Positions 60,032 to 64,000 of a stretch of 64,000 nucleotides of DNA are shown in pieces. The DNA lies in assembly GCA_037893245.1 (NCBI GenBank), contig JBAIAA010000509.1:1116001-1180000 (forward strand). The letters run 5' to 3'. Both the position numbers and the translations under genes were made by a program. Every line of letters starts with the position of its first letter. The first letter of the stretch is position 1. The notes under the pieces are model-generated. The model had not been told where the DNA came from, made no database searches, and was given only the letters and a program-made list of their open reading frames with translations. This DNA comes from Crossaster papposus (lineage: Eukaryota; Echinodermata; Asteroidea; Velatida; Solasteridae).

Positions 60032-63000
60032 TTCCATTTTGATTTCTTATAATAAAAAGTGCTTTTCAAATTTGATAGTACATGTAATTGATTTTCAGCT
60101 TTTTCTCTCAATTGCTGTGATCGTCTAGTGGTTAGGACATTGCGTTGTGGTCGCAATAACCCAGGTTCGAATCCTGGTCATGGCATTCTATTTTGATTCA
60201 GTATAATATAAACTGTTTTAGGTATTTGATATTAATTTCCAGTTCCTTTTTCTAACTGCTGTGAGCGTCTAGTGGTTAGGACATTGCGTTGTGGTCGCAA
60301 TAACCCAGGTTCGAATCCTGGTCATAGCATTCCATTTTGATTTCTTATAATAAAAAGTGCTTTTCAAATTTGATAGTACATGTAATTGATTTTCAGCTTT
60401 TTCTCTCAATTGCTGTGATCGTCTAGTGGTTAGGACATTGCGTTGTGGTCGCAATAACCCAGGTTCGAATCCTGGTCATGGCATTCTCTTTTGATTCAGA
60501 ATAATAGAAACTGTTTTAGGTATTTGATATTAATTTTCAGCTACTTTTCCTGTCTGCTTTGATCATCTAGTGGTTAGGACATTGCGTTGTGCTCGCAAAA
60601 ACCCAGGTTCGAATCCTGGTCATGGCATTCTCTTTTGATTCAGTATAATAGAACCTGTTTTAGGTATTTGATATTAATTTTCAGCTACATTTCCTAACTG
60701 CTGTGATCGTCTAGTGGTTAGGACATTGCGTTGTGGTCGCAATAACCCAGGTTCGAATCCTGGTCATGGCAATCTCTTTAGATTGAGTATAATAGAAACT
60801 GTTTTAGGTATTTGATATTAATTTCCAGTTCCTTTTTCTAACTGCTGTGAGCGTCTAGTGGTTAGGACATTGCGTTGTGGTCGCAATAACCCAGGTTCGA
60901 ATCCTGGTCATGGCATTCTCTTTTGATTGAGTATAATAGAAACTGTTTTAGGTATTTGATATTAATTTCCAGCTCGTTATTCTAACTGCTGTGATCGTCT
61001 AGTGTTTAGGACATTGCGTTGTGGTCGCAATAACCCAGGTTCGAATCCTGGTCATGGCATTCTATTTTGATTCAGTATAATATAAACTGTTTTAGGTATT
61101 TGATATTAATTTCCAGTTCCTTTTTCTAACTGCTGTGAGCGTCTAGTGGTTAGGACATTGCGTTGTGGTCGCAATAACCCAGGTTCGAATCCTGGTCATA
61201 GCATTCCATTTTGATTTCTTATAATAAAAAGTGCTTTTCAAATTTGATAGTACATGTAATTGTTTTTCAGCTTTTTCTCTCAACAGCTGTCATCGTCTAG
61301 TGGTTAGGACATTGCGTTGTGGTCGCAATAACCCAGGTTCGAATCCTGGTCATGGCATTCTCTTTTGATTGAGTATAATAGAAACTGTTTTAGGTATTTG
61401 ATATTAATTTCCAGCTCCTTATTCTAACTGCTGTGATCGTCTAGTGGTTAGGACATTGCGTTGTGGTCGCAATAACCCAGGTTCGAATCCTGGTCATGGC
61501 ATTCTCTTTTGATTCAGAATAATAGAAACTGTTTTAGGTATTTGATATTAATTTTCAGCTACTTTTCCTAACTGCTGTGATCGTCTAGTGGTTAGCACAT
61601 TGCGTTGTGGTCGCAATAACCCAGGTTCGAATCCTGGTTATAGCATTCCATTTTGATTTCTTATTATAAAAAGTGCTTTTCAAATTTGATAGTACATGTA
61701 ATTGATTTTCAGCTTTTTCTCTCAATTGCTGTGATCGTCTAGTGGTTAGGACATTGCGTTGTGGTCGCAATAACCCAGGTTCGAATCCTGGTCATGGCAT
61801 TCTATTTTGATTCAGTATAATATAAACTGTTTTAGGTATTTGATATTAATTTCCAGTTCCTTTTTCTAACTGCTGTGAGCGTCTAGTGGTTAGGACATTG
61901 CGTTGTGGTCGCAATAACCCAGGTTCGAATCCTGGTCATAGCATTCAATTTTGATTTCTTATAATAAAATGTGCTTTTCAAATTTGATAGTACATGTAAT
62001 TGTTTTTCTGCTTTTTCTCTCAACTGCTATGATCGTCTGGTGGTTAGGACATTGCGTTGTGGACGCAATAACCCAGGTTCGAATCCTGGTCATGGCATTC
62101 TATTTTGATTCAGTATAATATAAACTGTTTTAGGTATTTGATATTAATTTCCAGTTCCTTTTTCTAACTGGTGTGAGCGTCTAGTGGTTAGGACATTGCG
62201 ATGTGGTCGCAATAACCCAGGTTCGAATCCTGGTTATAGCATTCCATTTTGATTTCTTATAATAAAAAGTGATTTTCAAATTTGATAGTACATGTAATTG
62301 ATTTTCAGCTTTTTCTCTCAATTGCTGTGATCGTCTAGTGGTTAGGACATTGCGTTGTGGTCGCAATAACCCAGGTTCGAATCCTGGTCATGGCATTCTC
62401 TTTTGATTCAGTATAATATAAACTTTTTTAGGTATTTGATATTAATTTCTAGCTACTTTCCCTGTCTGCCTTGATCATCTAGTGGTTAGGACATTGCGTT
62501 GTGGTCGCAAAAACCCAGGTTCGAATCCTGGTCATGGCATTCTCTTTTGATTCAGTATAATAGAAACTGTTTTAGGTATTTGATATTAATTTTCAGCTAC
62601 TTTTCCTAACTGCTGTGATCGTCTAGTGGTTAGCACATTGCGTTGTGGTCGCAATAACCCAGGTTCGAATCCTGGTTATAGCATTCCATTTTGATTTCTT
62701 ATAATAAAAAGTGCTTTTCAAATTTGATAGTACATGTAATTGATTTTCAGCATATTCTCTCAACTGCTGTGATCGTCTAGTGGTTAGGACATTGCGTTGT
62801 GGTCGCAATAACCCAGGTTCGAATCCTGGTCATGGCATTCTTTTTTTGATTCAGTATAATATAAACTGTTTTAGGTATTTGATATTAATTTCCAGCTCCT
62901 TTTTCTAACTGCTGTGATCGTCTATTGGTTAGGACATTGCGTTGTGGTCGCAATAACCCAGGTTCGAATCCTGGTCATGGCATTCTCTTTTGATTCAGAA

Positions 63001-63702
63001 TAATAGAAACTGTTTTAGGTATTTGATATTAATTTTCAGCTACTTTTCCTGTCTGCCTTGATCATCTAGTGGTTAGGACATTGCGTTGTGGTCGCAAAAA
63101 CCCAGGTTCGAATCCTGGTCATGGCATTCTCTTTTGATTCAGTATAATAGAAACTGTTTTAGGTATTTGATATTAATTTTCAGCTACATTTCCTATCTGC
63201 TGTGATCGTCTAGTGGTTAGGACATTGCGTTGTGGTCGCAATAACCCAGGTTCGAATCCTGGTCATGGCATTCTCTTTTGATTGAGTATAATAGAAACTG
63301 TTTTAGGTATTTGATATTAATTTCCAGTTCCTTTTTCTAACTGATGTGAGCGTCTAGTGGTTAGGACATTGCGTTGTGGTCGCAATAACCCAGGTTCGAA
63401 TCCTGGTCATGGCATTCTCTTTTGATTGAGTATAATAGAAACTGTTTTAGGTATTTGATATTAATTTCCAGCTCCTTATTCTAACTGCTGTGATCGTCTA
63501 ATGTTTAGGACATTGCGTTGTGGTCGCAATAACCCAGGTTCGAATCCTGGTCGTGGCATTCTATTTTGATTCAGTATAATATAAACTGTTTTAGGTATTT
63601 GATATTAATTTCCAGTTCCTTTTTCTAACTGCTGTGAGCGTCTAGTGGTTAGGACATTGCGTTGTGGTCGCAATAACACAGGTTCGAATCCTGGTCATAG
63701 CA

Positions 63703-63774
63703 TTCCATTTTGATTTCTTATAATAGAAACTGTTTTAGGTATTTGATATTAATTTCCAGTTCCTTTTTCTAACT
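63703..63774 (+). repeat. Recombinant spacer B/A, different switch point
   Basis: Begins as family B through TTCTTATAATA and switches to family A at TAGAAACTG, so the exchange used the shared TATAATA block rather than TTTTGATT. An independent event. Confidence 0.8.
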
Positions 63775-64000
63775 GATGTGAGCGTCTAGTGGTTAGGACA
63801 TTGCGTTGTGGTCGCAATAACCCAGGTTCGAATCCTGGTCATGGCATTCTCTTTTGATTGAGTATAATAGAAACTGTTTTAGGTATTTGATATTAATTTC
63901 CAGCTCCTTATTCTAACTGCTGTGATCGTCTAGTGTTTAGGACATTGCGTTGTGGTCGCAATAACCCAGGTTCGAATCCTGGTCATGGCATTCTATTTTG

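Larger units (their letters stand above)
59086..63990 (+). tRNA. tRNA-His array block 15: 34 copies
   Basis: Copies begin at 59086, 59230g, 59384, 59528k, 59672, 59816g, 59960, 60114, 60258g, 60412, 60556k, 60700, 60844g, 60988, 61132g, 61286, 61430, 61574, 61728, 61872g, 62026, 62170g, 62324, 62468k, 62612, 62766, 62911, 63055k, 63199, 63343g, 63487, 63631g, 63775g, 63919. Copy 59960 has anticodon GTA. Copy 60556 has C37. Copy 62170 repeats the GGTGTG start and A32 of 57002. Copies 63343 and 63775 start GATGTG, losing the 2-70 pair. Copy 63631 is followed by a recombinant spacer. Confidence 0.93.
37151..64000 (+). repeat. Right part of the giant tRNA-His tandem array
   Basis: After the LINE fragment the array resumes inside a family A spacer and runs to the window end with 183 more complete tRNA-His copies, all on the + strand. 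The last gene ends at 63990 and the last ten bases are spacer, so the array continues to the right. This part holds the longest near-identical duplications (5286 bp and 3077 bp periods) and the most regular A+B dimers. Confidence 0.97.

Noticed and set aside
1433-62808. About 74 near-identical 61-78 codon open frames on the - strand
   Set aside because: Each runs backwards from one tRNA gene across spacer B into the tRNA before it. Its ends are simply tRNA sequence, and its conservation is that of the repeat. There is no start context or independent codon signal. These are repeat shadows, though an automatic pipeline could call them a protein family.
1-64000. CRISPR array
   Set aside because: There are regular repeats and spacers, but the repeat is a 72-nt foldable tRNA gene, the spacers are homologous to each other, and the sequence is eukaryotic.
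1-64000. tRNA-derived SINE family
   Set aside because: SINEs have a tRNA-like head plus an unrelated body and tail, are dispersed and carry target duplications. Here complete tRNAs with terminators are in strict tandem with no tail or target-site duplication.

Overview
The window is almost entirely one head-to-tail array of tRNA-His genes. By direct reading I place 433 complete copies plus one copy cut by the left edge, all on the + strand. One 540-bp retrotransposon fragment interrupts them. Each unit is a 72-nt intronless tRNA gene (anticodon GTG at gene positions 34-36, perfect B box, discriminator A, no encoded CCA, no encoded G at -1) followed by an AT-rich spacer. Two homologous spacer families alternate: spacer A (about 72 bp, unit 144-146 bp, about 330 copies) and spacer B (about 82 bp, unit about 154 bp, about 101 copies). 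The array starts mid-gene and ends in a spacer, so it continues past both edges.

The organism is a eukaryote: CCA and G-1 are not encoded, and internal A/B boxes and T-run terminators mark RNA polymerase III genes. The insertion at 36611-37150 encodes the C-terminal tail of a CR1/L2-like non-LTR retrotransposon, a type common in metazoans, so an animal, perhaps an invertebrate, is most likely. The species cannot be read from the sequence.

Layout: 1-13.7 kb is mixed A/B units with 874-bp, 1174-bp, 3946-bp and 2780-bp offset duplications. 13.7-21.9 kb carries a duplication of period 4824. 22.0-24.1 kb is a 1039-bp tandem duplication whose units each hold a tRNA with a 19-nt internal duplication. 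24.6-28.8 kb is a 2.0-2.2 kb tandem duplication. 29.1-31.9 and 34.1-37.6 kb are paralogous, and only the second holds the LINE, so the first is its empty site. 40.3-50.9 kb is a 5286-bp tandem duplication, overlapped by a 3077-bp duplication (48.2-54.4 kb). 54.5-64 kb is mixed units including a 298-bp A+B dimer repeated three times.

Gene subfamilies are linked to their flanking spacers. 101 copies have G instead of T at position 8. 36 copies have a CCTTG/CATC variant with mismatched acceptor and D stems. Many copies before spacer B have a C12-C23 mismatch. Seven copies have a changed anticodon (GTC three times, TTG twice, GGG once, GTA once). At least twelve carry insertions, deletions or B-box damage. 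I see no protein-coding gene other than the dead LINE fragment. The array looks like a tRNA-derived satellite evolving by unequal exchange, with an unknown fraction of functional tRNA-His genes.

In the tRNA block lists, suffix g means G at gene position 8 and suffix k means the CCTTG/CATC class; each number is the first base (G1) of a 72-nt gene unless noted.
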